Source: Clostridia bacterium (GTDB taxonomy: Bacteria; Bacillota; Clostridia; Christensenellales; Borkfalkiaceae). Taken from it: a DNA stretch of 64,000 nucleotides. This document shows positions 18,573-27,212 of the stretch, one piece after another (positions within the stretch are counted from its first letter, which is position 1; every line of letters begins with the position of its first letter). The translations under genes were made by a program, and so were the position numbers. The notes below the pieces were generated by a model. The model was not told the DNA's origin, made no database searches, and was given only the letters and a program-made list of their open reading frames with translations. The stretch spans positions 1 through 64,000 of the forward strand of contig JAFTTJ010000005.1 in NCBI GenBank assembly GCA_017466825.1. Reading direction: 5' to 3'.

Positions 18573-20546
18573 TTAATCAAACAATCCGTCAAGGCTACCG
18601 CCTTCACGAGTTGCATTTATACCAAATAAGTTAGTGTAATATTTAAAATCTGCCTTCATTTGCTCTATTTGTTCATTTGAATAAAAAGACGAATGGTGCG
18701 AAAGTTTTAAATATAATACCGAAACGTTTTCCTTCATTATTCTGTTTTTAATCTTTTCGTAAAGGTCGACGTCTTCACTCTTTAAATGCTCGATTGCCTG
18801 TAACGCTTGATCTATACAATCGCCGAGAGCGCTTACGACCGGTTCAGTCCAAATTTCGCTATTGCCGATATCCGAATAAATACTGCCGATATTAGACTCT
18901 ACAACACCTTGATAATAAGCGTAACGGTTGCGAATTTGAGTGTAATAATTGTACATTGCGCTTGCGCCGTCACGGAAATAATTATCCATAAACTTCCTTA
19001 CCAAGTCGTCGTATTCTTGATTTACGTCCCACATAAGTTTTGACTCAACGTAAATTCTCATCTCTTGGAAGGTAGGCACTACCGCGTCCGTCGGGCCTTG
19101 CGTATAAAGGTAGTAAACGCCGTTTTTCATATACTCTTCATACATGCCCTTTACCGTGCCGAAATTGTTGAAATTGATAAGGTAATTATAAAAGTTTATA
19201 TCGTAAATATAAACTAGTATTCTACCTGCGCAAAGGGTATTAAACCCTTGCAATGAATCGTAAACGGTAAGGTTGTTAGAGTGCGTGAGCGGTTTAGTAA
19301 AGTCCGTACTGATAGGGGTAAACCAAATATACAAATCTTTATCCGGAATTACCTTGTCGCTATACGGCTTAAAAGTACCGTCTTCTTGCTTTACTACGGG
19401 CGCGTCAATAGTACCCGAGTAAGCGTAAATCATATACTTAATATCTCTGCCTTTAGTTCTATCGTCGTTTTCAACGAGTTTTCTCGTCTTTTCAACTACT
19501 CCGTTGGCAAACATTATTTGTAAGCCTTCTACGTTGCCGGCGTAGTCTTTTAAGGTTTGAGTGCATCTATCGCAAGTACAAAAAACGTTGTTGTCTTCTT
19601 GTCCGAAATGGAAATATTCCCCGTCGGGATTTTTTAAGATTTGATCAAAGAGATTTTTAGCGAACTCCGTTTCCATTTCGTCGCCCGCAGTCCAACAAAG
19701 TTGCGAGCCCGAACCCGTAAACCACTCGGGGTGACCTTTGCTACAACGCTCGGGATCGCCAACCGAACAAGTTTCGTGCCCTACCGAATATTTATCGTGA
19801 CGTAATATTGACCAACTATTATCGCCCGCTTGATTGTGACCGCTTATACCCCATCTTGCGTCCGTATACTGATAGATAATTCTCATTCTACGCTGATAGG
19901 TCATATCGGTTACCGTAGAGCGATAACCTATTGAACGCTGATCGAAAGACGGTCTTACTAAGTCGTCGTAATCGTAGACTTCAACGTCTTTTTTCTTTTC
20001 AAAATAAAACTCGTCTTCAGCAAAACACTCAAAGCCTACCGCGTCGTACAAAAAGTCGTAAACGCCGTATAGACAGCCTTCTCCGTCCTTATTAGGATTA
20101 GATAGAATAAATACGTTTTTGCCAATGGTTTTAATCATGTAACCCGAAGTTGCAAGGTCTTCCCCTGCGGGAACGCTTACGCCGAGTTGGTTTGCAAGCG
20201 CCGTTTTACCTATGCTAATTACGGGTTGTCCTTCTTCAACTTGAGTAACAACGTTTAAAGTTGCGCCCGTCGCTTCCTTTAAAAAATACGAAAGTTCGCT
20301 CGACGCCATTTTTTCAAGCACAGTTGCGTTTTCAGAAAGTAAGATTTTGTATTCCGTAACACCACGCTTAATAAGTTTGTATCCCGTCTTTTGCTTTTCT
20401 ACTCTTGCTTTATCGTAAAGTTTGCCACTATTTTGAAAGTTAGTTCCTTCTACCCACTCTTCTTGCGGTTCGCCACAAGCCGAAAGGGAAAATACGGTTG
20501 CGAGAATCAATATTAAAGAAATAATTTTAAGAAAATTCTTTTTCAT
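18573..20546 (-). CDS. DUF4838 lipoprotein, putative carbohydrate-active
   Basis: A 657-residue lipoprotein with lipobox SLSAC (Cys24). After a short N-terminal domain with an alpha-glucuronidase/GH20 N-domain-like fold (about 60-185, including YGVYDFLYDAVGFECFA) comes a DUF4838 region (about 210-640). The DUF4838 part contains a Cys cluster (CTCDRC near residue 328) and the HFGQEDNN segment. The family is found next to glycosidases, but its reaction is not established. It is paralogous to the end of the 1809-residue protein. Gaps of about 10 bp on both sides indicate an operon. Confidence 0.85.
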   Translation of the reverse strand: MKKNFLKIISLILILATVFSLSACGEPQEEWVEGTNFQNSGKLYDKARVEKQKTGYKLIKRGVTEYKILLSENATVLEKMASSELSYFLKEATGATLNVVTQVEEGQPVISIGKTALANQLGVSVPAGEDLATSGYMIKTIGKNVFILSNPNKDGEGCLYGVYDFLYDAVGFECFAEDEFYFEKKKDVEVYDYDDLVRPSFDQRSIGYRSTVTDMTYQRRMRIIYQYTDARWGISGHNQAGDNSWSILRHDKYSVGHETCSVGDPERCSKGHPEWFTGSGSQLCWTAGDEMETEFAKNLFDQILKNPDGEYFHFGQEDNNVFCTCDRCTQTLKDYAGNVEGLQIMFANGVVEKTRKLVENDDRTKGRDIKYMIYAYSGTIDAPVVKQEDGTFKPYSDKVIPDKDLYIWFTPISTDFTKPLTHSNNLTVYDSLQGFNTLCAGRILVYIYDINFYNYLINFNNFGTVKGMYEEYMKNGVYYLYTQGPTDAVVPTFQEMRIYVESKLMWDVNQEYDDLVRKFMDNYFRDGASAMYNYYTQIRNRYAYYQGVVESNIGSIYSDIGNSEIWTEPVVSALGDCIDQALQAIEHLKSEDVDLYEKIKNRIMKENVSVLYLKLSHHSSFYSNEQIEQMKADFKYYTNLFGINATREGGSLDGLFD

Positions 20547-20555
20547 ATAGCCCCC

Positions 20556-23500
20556 TTAACCGTTTTCACCGTGTACGGTAAACTCAAATTCTACCGTAAC
20601 GTAGTTATAATTTTCGTCGTAAGCGAAAAATCTTAAAATATACTTGCCTTCTTTTAACAATCTAAAAGAATTTTCGCTCGCCTTAAACGCGTTTTCATAA
20701 GCGGTATCGTCTTTGTTCAACTTGCTTATTTTTTCACCGTTTTCATCGTGAATTAAAAGCCTTGCTTCATTATTCGGCATCACCAAAATGACGTCGACGC
20801 AATAAACTCCGCTATTATCCGACACTTCGTAGGTGGGAATCGTTACCGTTTCGCCAACTCTAAACGAATCCGCAAGTTTAAGCACTTTTAATTTTGGCAA
20901 CTCTCTTTCAACGACGCTTATAAGTTTTGTTTCTGTATAACTTATGCCGTGACTGTCTAAAGCGTAGTAAGTAAGGCGGTATTCGCCGTATTGATTAAGA
21001 GTTATTTCGTGAGATTCGTAAGCCGAAACATTGTCTAAAACGACGCTTCCGTCCGGCGCGATTACGGTTGCCGAAAATTCCTCAACGTAGCCGAGCACGT
21101 CAAACGCCGAACCTGCCGAAACTTTTGCAATTTGCCCAAAGACGTTTTTTACTGCGTAAGATTCCGCAATAAAGATTTGCGGTTCTATCCTATCCCTTCG
21201 GTTTTCATATCTTCCCGTTCGATAGCCTAGCACTTGATTGTTTAAAGAAATAAGTTGAATACTGCTATCGCCCGTAACGCCTTTAAATAAAATCGAGAGA
21301 TAAACTCCACCGCTAAACCCTACGAAATCGTTGCCGTTGTCGTCCTTTTCGACAGTTCCGCAAGTTTGAGCGTTTTTATCTATAATTTTTAATGTTGAAT
21401 TATTATAGGCAAGTTCGTATTCCCCTTGCGACGCCGAAAACGTTCCTTCTATATCGCTATAAGGCGTGGTAAGGCTTATTTCGTTGCCGTTAAAGGTCAA
21501 TTTAAGCGTAACGCTAACCTTAGCGTTTTGGCTATCGGTAAGTTTTACTTCCATAACCGCAAAGTTTTTAGCGTTTTCTTCAAAGGAAAAACCTAACGAA
21601 AATTTATGCGCTTGCAAAAGATTTGCAAAGTTTAATTGCGAGTCTTCGTTAAAAACCGCTTTTACGAAATCCTTTTCGTTAGTTACCGAAGAAATACCCT
21701 TTCCGTAAAAGTATTTTTCTTGATCTTTACCGTTGTTTGCGTCGATTACGGGAATAGTTTTTGAATAGACCGTTTCTCCGCTTTCGCCGTCTGCTATATA
21801 TTCTACGGTAACAGACTCGCCGTCCGCCGTAATATTGCCGTCCGTTACGACGCCGTTGGCTTTAAGGGTTACGACCGCGTCGCTCTCGATTCCGCCCACC
21901 CACTCTTTTGCCTTTGCTGAAGGCAAGTTATACTTAAAGCCTTTCATAAACCTTTCGGGCAAGTTTATATCGTCGATAAATATCGGTTTATCAGGACTCG
22001 TAACCGTAATTTTTACCGAAACGCTATTTTCATTTCCAAAATAGTCTTTTGCTAAATATTTAACGGTATATTCGCCGACCTTATACGCGACGAATTGATT
22101 TTTGATAAGTTGCACGCTTTCGCCGTCGGGATCAGCGACTTCAACCGAAATAGACAAATTGCCGTTTCCACCACTCGCTTGGACGGTTTCTATTCCGCCT
22201 ATTTCTACGACGTCGTAGGCTAAAACCGATTGGTCTACGTCATCAGTCTGTATTTCAATTTGCTTTTCGTCTATACCGCAATAGACTTCAATAGTCTTGC
22301 GGGCAAGGTTTCCGCTTCTATCGACGGCTTGATATTCGATAGTATAAATACCTACCCTAGAAGTCGTAAAATAACCGTCTTCTACTTTAACGTCGATAGG
22401 ATCTGCCCCGACCGACGCACGATAAAACACGTCGGTTGAAAGTTTAATTAAATCGTCAAAATCGTCTGTTGCTATAACGTCGAAGATTTTATATTTTGCG
22501 CCGATATACGAAACGGGCGGGGTTTTTTCGCCGTCTAAATCAACTATAAGTTCGGGCGCAGTTACGTCGTTAAAATCATTGCAAGACAAGTCGAAATTTA
22601 AAACTTTAGTTACGATAAGGTTTGCCGTTGCGGCGGAAAGCCCCGAAGCCGATATCGAAAGCCTAACTTTACCGTTTGTAAATCCTTTCCATAGCGTTGC
22701 AAAGTCGGCGGGGCTGTCAAGGTCGGCTATCTTTGCAAAAGTCGGCTCTTGCGCGTAATATTCGTCGCTTGCGTACAAGGTTTTTGAAAGGTAATCAAAA
22801 GAAATTTTAGCCGTCTTGTAATCGTATCCGTCAACCTGCTTTTTAAAAGTATGCCGTATAGCCATACCAAATTGCGGATTAGTATGCAAAGTGTTTCCTT
22901 CGTAACCCGTAAGGACTTGCCCCGTAGCGCCCGTTTTTATATAAGTGCCTTTGCCAAAATAGTTGGTTCCGCTATCTACTAAAGAAACGTTAACCACGTT
23001 GTCTGAGTCTTCAACGTCGGTAAGCGTAATGGTTAAGTTTGTAAAATCGGGCGAACCTTCTTTGCTACCTTCAACGATAAACTCTATTAAAACGTCGTCT
23101 TTGGTTAAATTAGTAAGGTCAATTATTTTATCAAACGTAACTAAACCGCCGTTTGAAACGGCTAATCTTACGCCTTTATAATTTTCGTTATATATAAAAG
23201 CGCCGTCGGTTGCCGTTGCCTGCTCGTTTAACAGGAAAAGGTCGTGGGGCTTTCTAATTGCCTTTATACGCTTTTGCGGAAGAGATTTAGTCGCTCCGTT
23301 ATAAGTTGCGAAATAATCTACCGTGTAAAGCCCTACTTCTTCAACGACTAGGGCGTTTCCTTGAAATTTACCACCGCTAGGCGAAGTTATTACGACTGAC
23401 GCAGGGACTTTTTCTCCTTCAAAATCTATCTGCTCTTCAGGAATTTTAATCGTATCGCCAACGTACGCATTGTCGGGCAATGGGGGAACTTGTTCGCTCG

Positions 23501-23585
23501 CAACGGCAATAGATATTACCGTTGCCATTGCAAGACTTAATGCAAATATGACCGACGTGGCAATAATAGTTAACTTTTTTAACAT
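20556..23585 (-). CDS. Large secreted protein with bacterial Ig-like/HYR-like domains
   Basis: 1009 residues with an N-terminal signal peptide (about 1-29, ending near AVASEQ). Several Ig-like segments of the DUF5011/HYR kind are visible, e.g. GIYTIEYQAVDRSGN and GEYRLTYYALDSHG. A lectin/LamG-like beta-sandwich region probably lies at about 620-800, and another at about 95-330. No anchor motif or catalytic signature is recognised. It lies 12 bp downstream of the ABC permease gene, so it is co-expressed with sugar uptake. A substrate-binding or scaffold role is plausible. Confidence 0.8.
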   Translation of the reverse strand: MLKKLTIIATSVIFALSLAMATVISIAVASEQVPPLPDNAYVGDTIKIPEEQIDFEGEKVPASVVITSPSGGKFQGNALVVEEVGLYTVDYFATYNGATKSLPQKRIKAIRKPHDLFLLNEQATATDGAFIYNENYKGVRLAVSNGGLVTFDKIIDLTNLTKDDVLIEFIVEGSKEGSPDFTNLTITLTDVEDSDNVVNVSLVDSGTNYFGKGTYIKTGATGQVLTGYEGNTLHTNPQFGMAIRHTFKKQVDGYDYKTAKISFDYLSKTLYASDEYYAQEPTFAKIADLDSPADFATLWKGFTNGKVRLSISASGLSAATANLIVTKVLNFDLSCNDFNDVTAPELIVDLDGEKTPPVSYIGAKYKIFDVIATDDFDDLIKLSTDVFYRASVGADPIDVKVEDGYFTTSRVGIYTIEYQAVDRSGNLARKTIEVYCGIDEKQIEIQTDDVDQSVLAYDVVEIGGIETVQASGGNGNLSISVEVADPDGESVQLIKNQFVAYKVGEYTVKYLAKDYFGNENSVSVKITVTSPDKPIFIDDINLPERFMKGFKYNLPSAKAKEWVGGIESDAVVTLKANGVVTDGNITADGESVTVEYIADGESGETVYSKTIPVIDANNGKDQEKYFYGKGISSVTNEKDFVKAVFNEDSQLNFANLLQAHKFSLGFSFEENAKNFAVMEVKLTDSQNAKVSVTLKLTFNGNEISLTTPYSDIEGTFSASQGEYELAYNNSTLKIIDKNAQTCGTVEKDDNGNDFVGFSGGVYLSILFKGVTGDSSIQLISLNNQVLGYRTGRYENRRDRIEPQIFIAESYAVKNVFGQIAKVSAGSAFDVLGYVEEFSATVIAPDGSVVLDNVSAYESHEITLNQYGEYRLTYYALDSHGISYTETKLISVVERELPKLKVLKLADSFRVGETVTIPTYEVSDNSGVYCVDVILVMPNNEARLLIHDENGEKISKLNKDDTAYENAFKASENSFRLLKEGKYILRFFAYDENYNYVTVEFEFTVHGENG

Positions 23586-23597
23586 ATTTTCTCCTAA

Positions 23598-24503
23598 TTA
23601 TCCTTTTATTCCGCCTATCGACAAATTCGCCATAAGTTTGTCTTGGAATATTGCAAACAATACGACGATAGGTATAGTTATCATAATAAGTCCCGCAAGT
23701 TTTTCAGAATTGTTGGTTACTCTAAACGAAGTATAAAAATTGTATATTCCTATCGCTAAAACGGGTTTTGTTTCAAGATAAATAAGCGGGGTTTGATAAT
23801 CGTTCCAAAACATTACGAAATTCAACACTAAAACGGTTGAAATAGTACTCCAAGCAAGGGGCAGAATAATTTGAGTCATTATTCTAAACGGCGACGCGCC
23901 GTCTACTTTTGCCGCTTCGGTATAATCTTTTGGAATCATGGTAAATTGCGCGTAAAAAACTAAGAAATAAGTACCTAAGAAATTGGCTTTCATAAGCCAC
24001 AAGCCCCAAAATTCTTGATAAAAACCTAACGTCTTTGCCATACGAACTTCGGCGGGAAGCGAGCCTACGATAGGCAGAGCCATAGTTACTATAACCACCG
24101 CGTATAAAATTTTTAAGAACTTATAGTTAAACCTTGCGACGACGTACGCAACTAAACAAGGGGTAAGCGTTGCGGTAATAGTACAACCGCAAACATACAA
24201 AAGAGAGTTTCCTACCTGTTGCCAAATGTTAAATTTTTCAATTTTAGTAGTCGTATAAGTAAGGTCTACGAACGCGCTTGCATAGTTGCCAAATAAACCG
24301 CCTTCGGGAAGTCTAGTGGGAAAACCTAAAACGTTGTCGTAAAACTCGTTATAGTCTTTAAAACTCGAAATAATCGCCCACAAAATAGGCGCAAGCGTAA
24401 CGATTAAATATATAGCCAAGATGGCGAAAATCGCTATCATAAGCCAATTGGTCATAACGCTGTCTTTTCTACTCTTACTCATATCAATCTTCCACCTTTG
24501 CAA
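23598..24503 (-). CDS. Sugar ABC transporter permease, MalG-like (CUT1)
   Basis: Inner-membrane permease of a carbohydrate ABC importer, with six hydrophobic helices. The cytosolic EAA loop is EAAKVDGASPFRIMTQI (about residues 198-214), the docking site for the ATPase. The gene overlaps the MalF-like gene by 20 bp. No ATPase gene is present in the locus, so it likely uses a shared MsmX-type ATPase encoded elsewhere, as is known for many Gram-positive CUT1 systems. It probably imports an oligosaccharide released outside the cell. Confidence 0.9.
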   Translation of the reverse strand: MQRWKIDMSKSRKDSVMTNWLMIAIFAILAIYLIVTLAPILWAIISSFKDYNEFYDNVLGFPTRLPEGGLFGNYASAFVDLTYTTTKIEKFNIWQQVGNSLLYVCGCTITATLTPCLVAYVVARFNYKFLKILYAVVIVTMALPIVGSLPAEVRMAKTLGFYQEFWGLWLMKANFLGTYFLVFYAQFTMIPKDYTEAAKVDGASPFRIMTQIILPLAWSTISTVLVLNFVMFWNDYQTPLIYLETKPVLAIGIYNFYTSFRVTNNSEKLAGLIMITIPIVVLFAIFQDKLMANLSIGGIKG

Positions 24504-25392
24504 GCAATTTTTTTACGAGATAGGTAAGTGGCAACGCTATCGCCGTACAGCATAGACCTATCGCGCTGACGTAAGCGTAGTTATTTTCAGACTTTTGCAC
24601 CATTGCGTACATAAAATACCCTATGGTATATTCGCCGTTATAATCAAGCGCGTGTACCGAGTGAAAACCGAATAAGTTTGCTTGATTGGTAAAAATCGTA
24701 GCGATACCCGCAATTAAGAAGGTGCTTATTGCAGGGATGATTTCAGGCACTACTATTTTAAAAAGTTCTACCATCGGCGACGCTCCGTCTAATTTTGCCG
24801 CTTCCATAACCGAAGGGTCTATTTGAGACATTGAACCGCTATAGAGCAAAACTTGCGTACCAAAACTAAACCATACGGTAAAAAATAGCGCGGCGGGAAA
24901 AGCCGTATTTTCACCAAGCACGAAAATGGGGTTTACGCCGAAGATTTCGGGCAAAATAGTATCCATAGATATTTGAAAAATTGCGACTAGCAATATTGCC
25001 GGAAGAATCGACGGCAAAAACAAAACTAGTTTAAACACGCTGCCGAGAAAACCTTTTTTATAAATGTAGTAGGAAAAGATTACGGCTATAGTTATACCGA
25101 CAACCGACGTAAAAAACCAAGTTACAAGCGAGTTTTTAAGGGCTTCTAAAAGGTTCGTGGTCTGCGTTAAATCCGTCCATAATCTTATAAAATTTTCAGC
25201 CCCTGCAAAAGAATACTTCGTCTCTGCAAGGTCGCCGTTAAACTTTTGAAAAGCAAGTAATATACTGCTGAAATTTACGGCTACGTAAAAAACTAAAAAT
25301 TGTATTACGGGCAAGGCTATAACCAGCAAACAAAATATGAGTTCGCCGTCTATCTTTTTGCCTGCTTTTGCTTTTACTTGTGAATTATCCAT
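24484..25392 (-). CDS. Sugar ABC transporter permease, MalF-like (CUT1)
   Basis: The second membrane subunit of the same importer, 302 residues with six helices. The EAA loop is EAAKLDGASPMVELFKI (about residues 196-212). It is separated from the binding-protein gene by 74 bp holding a stable hairpin, and overlaps the MalG-like gene by 20 bp. The assignment is firm; substrate unknown. Confidence 0.9.
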   Translation of the reverse strand: MDNSQVKAKAGKKIDGELIFCLLVIALPVIQFLVFYVAVNFSSILLAFQKFNGDLAETKYSFAGAENFIRLWTDLTQTTNLLEALKNSLVTWFFTSVVGITIAVIFSYYIYKKGFLGSVFKLVLFLPSILPAILLVAIFQISMDTILPEIFGVNPIFVLGENTAFPAALFFTVWFSFGTQVLLYSGSMSQIDPSVMEAAKLDGASPMVELFKIVVPEIIPAISTFLIAGIATIFTNQANLFGFHSVHALDYNGEYTIGYFMYAMVQKSENNYAYVSAIGLCCTAIALPLTYLVKKLLAKVED

Positions 25393-25407
25393 AACAAACC
25401 TATTTTT

Positions 25408-25443
25408 GTTGGGTTAGCGCTAAAATTTTTGCCCTAACCCAAC
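25408..25443 (-). promoter_or_regulatory. Intercistronic hairpin between binding protein and permeases
   Basis: Ten-base arms (GTTGGGTTAG and complement) with a 16-nt loop. On the minus strand it is followed by an A-rich, not T-rich, stretch, so it is not a standard terminator. Hairpins at this place in sugar operons commonly protect the binding-protein mRNA and lower permease expression (malE-malF type); that role is inferred. Confidence 0.6.
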
Positions 25444-25466
25444 CGTTTTATTTATCGTTTAACCGA

Positions 25467-27104
25467 TTAAGATAACGCTTTCCAAGCGTTTTCTGTAAAC
25501 ACTTTTTCAAATCCTTCAAAATAATCTTTTGCCGAAGTTCCGTTTCTAAACGCAGCGAAAGGATCACCGACTTTGCTACCGCCTATTTGAGTTGACCAAC
25601 CCCAGTTATCTGACGAGAATACGTCCATATTGTTGTTGATTTTTGCAAGTTTCGAACAAGGATATATAATATCGCTATTATTTTTCATTTCGAGAATTGA
25701 TTTGCCAAAGTAAGACATCTTTTTCTCGTCGGAAGAAGAAATTTCGTAATTTAACGAACGCGTTGCCGAAGTTTCTGCGGTAAACGCCGAAAGTTGGGCT
25801 TCGGTATGAAGGAATTTCATAAACATTTTAGCAAGGTCGAGTTTAGCGCTCTTAGCGTTTACAAAACCAAATGAAGAGTTGAGCGATACGAGCGTTTGAC
25901 CTTGATTTTTTGCAAGTTCTTCTTCGTTTACCTTAGGTACGGGCATAAATGCAAATCTTCTTTCCATTCTACCCTTGCCAAATTCCGTTTCACAGTCCGA
26001 AAGCGTCGTTCTCGCTTCGTTTTCCCACCAAATACCGTCTACGAGCATAGCGTAATCGTCGTCACTAGTGAGCGCGCCTCTTACGAATTTTCTTTGAGCG
26101 GTCTTATGGTCGTCCCTATTCACCTTATAATATCCGCCGTCTACGAGCGTTTCAAGGAAGGAAAGGGCGTAATATTTACCCGCTTGCTTATGAAGAAGAT
26201 AACCGTTGGTTTGATCTATCTTTTGCGATTTTACGTTTACGGTAGAACCGCTGATTGAAGTAACGATTTCAACTTCTCCGTCTAAGGTATAGTTGACGTT
26301 CATATCGTCAAGTCCTTCGTAGTCAGCCCACCAGTTCATCATTGCTCTCTTTACGTAAGCGGGGTCAGAGCCCATGTACGCAAAACCGATTTTATACAAA
26401 GATTTGATTTCGTACATCAACTCGAAAAATTGCTCGTACGTTGCAGGAAGCCCATTATCGTAAGCGGTTGCGGGGTTATTGTCCGCGCCAGATGAAAGGC
26501 CGAGATCCGTTCCGTCGGGGTTTTTACCGAATTCGTTTACGCCGATATAACCGTCCGCGTCAAAGAAAAGATAGTTATCGCTAAATAAATCCCTATCGTA
26601 AACGAAACCGTGAACGCCGTCGTAGAAAGGAAGGGCGTAATATTTACCGTCCTTTGCGGTAAGGAAATTTTTCATATTTAAAGAAAGTTTGTCCGCAATA
26701 CTTTCAGTTTCGCCGTATTCGGAAAGCGAAGTCGTAACTATATCGCTAATTTCGGCGAAATTGCCGTTGTTTACGTGCTTAAAATAGTTTACGTCTTCGG
26801 TAAAATAAAGGTCTTTGTCGATAGTACCCGTCAAAAGCGTTTCGCCGTTGAAAGATTTATGGGCTTGCACGTCGATATAAACGCCTGTTTCACCGCTACC
26901 AAACGACTCTCCTTCGTAAAGTTGAGCAAACGTCGCCGCCGCATTTTTTATCCATTGAGTTCCAAGTCCGCCTTCGTATACGCCGACTCTCAACACCGTC
27001 TTTCCTTCGGCTTCGGGGGGTAAACTTTCTTTATTATTACCGCAAGAAACCAATCCGGCAAAGGCAACCGCTAAACAAAGAATGATACTTAATAATTTTT
27101 TCAT
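25467..27104 (-). CDS. Extracellular sugar-binding lipoprotein of CUT1 ABC importer
   Basis: A 545-residue solute-binding protein anchored by a lipid on Cys21 (lipobox GLVSC). The two-lobe family 1 architecture is seen from the length and from segments such as YYALPFYDGVHGFVYDRDLF and LVDGIWWEN. At 545 residues it is long for the family, typical of proteins that bind larger oligosaccharides. It is the first importer gene, followed by two permeases, and lies 108 bp downstream of the GH2 gene. Confidence 0.9.
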   Translation of the reverse strand: MKKLLSIILCLAVAFAGLVSCGNNKESLPPEAEGKTVLRVGVYEGGLGTQWIKNAAATFAQLYEGESFGSGETGVYIDVQAHKSFNGETLLTGTIDKDLYFTEDVNYFKHVNNGNFAEISDIVTTSLSEYGETESIADKLSLNMKNFLTAKDGKYYALPFYDGVHGFVYDRDLFSDNYLFFDADGYIGVNEFGKNPDGTDLGLSSGADNNPATAYDNGLPATYEQFFELMYEIKSLYKIGFAYMGSDPAYVKRAMMNWWADYEGLDDMNVNYTLDGEVEIVTSISGSTVNVKSQKIDQTNGYLLHKQAGKYYALSFLETLVDGGYYKVNRDDHKTAQRKFVRGALTSDDDYAMLVDGIWWENEARTTLSDCETEFGKGRMERRFAFMPVPKVNEEELAKNQGQTLVSLNSSFGFVNAKSAKLDLAKMFMKFLHTEAQLSAFTAETSATRSLNYEISSSDEKKMSYFGKSILEMKNNSDIIYPCSKLAKINNNMDVFSSDNWGWSTQIGGSKVGDPFAAFRNGTSAKDYFEGFEKVFTENAWKALS

Positions 27105-27212
27105 CTTTTTCTCCTTTTTAATAAACGCTTACGCGCTATTCGTTAAATTTTTTTAATCAGCGCGCTATGGCAAAACCTGCGCAACGCCGTACAAAATTTT
27201 GTTTTTTCGTGA

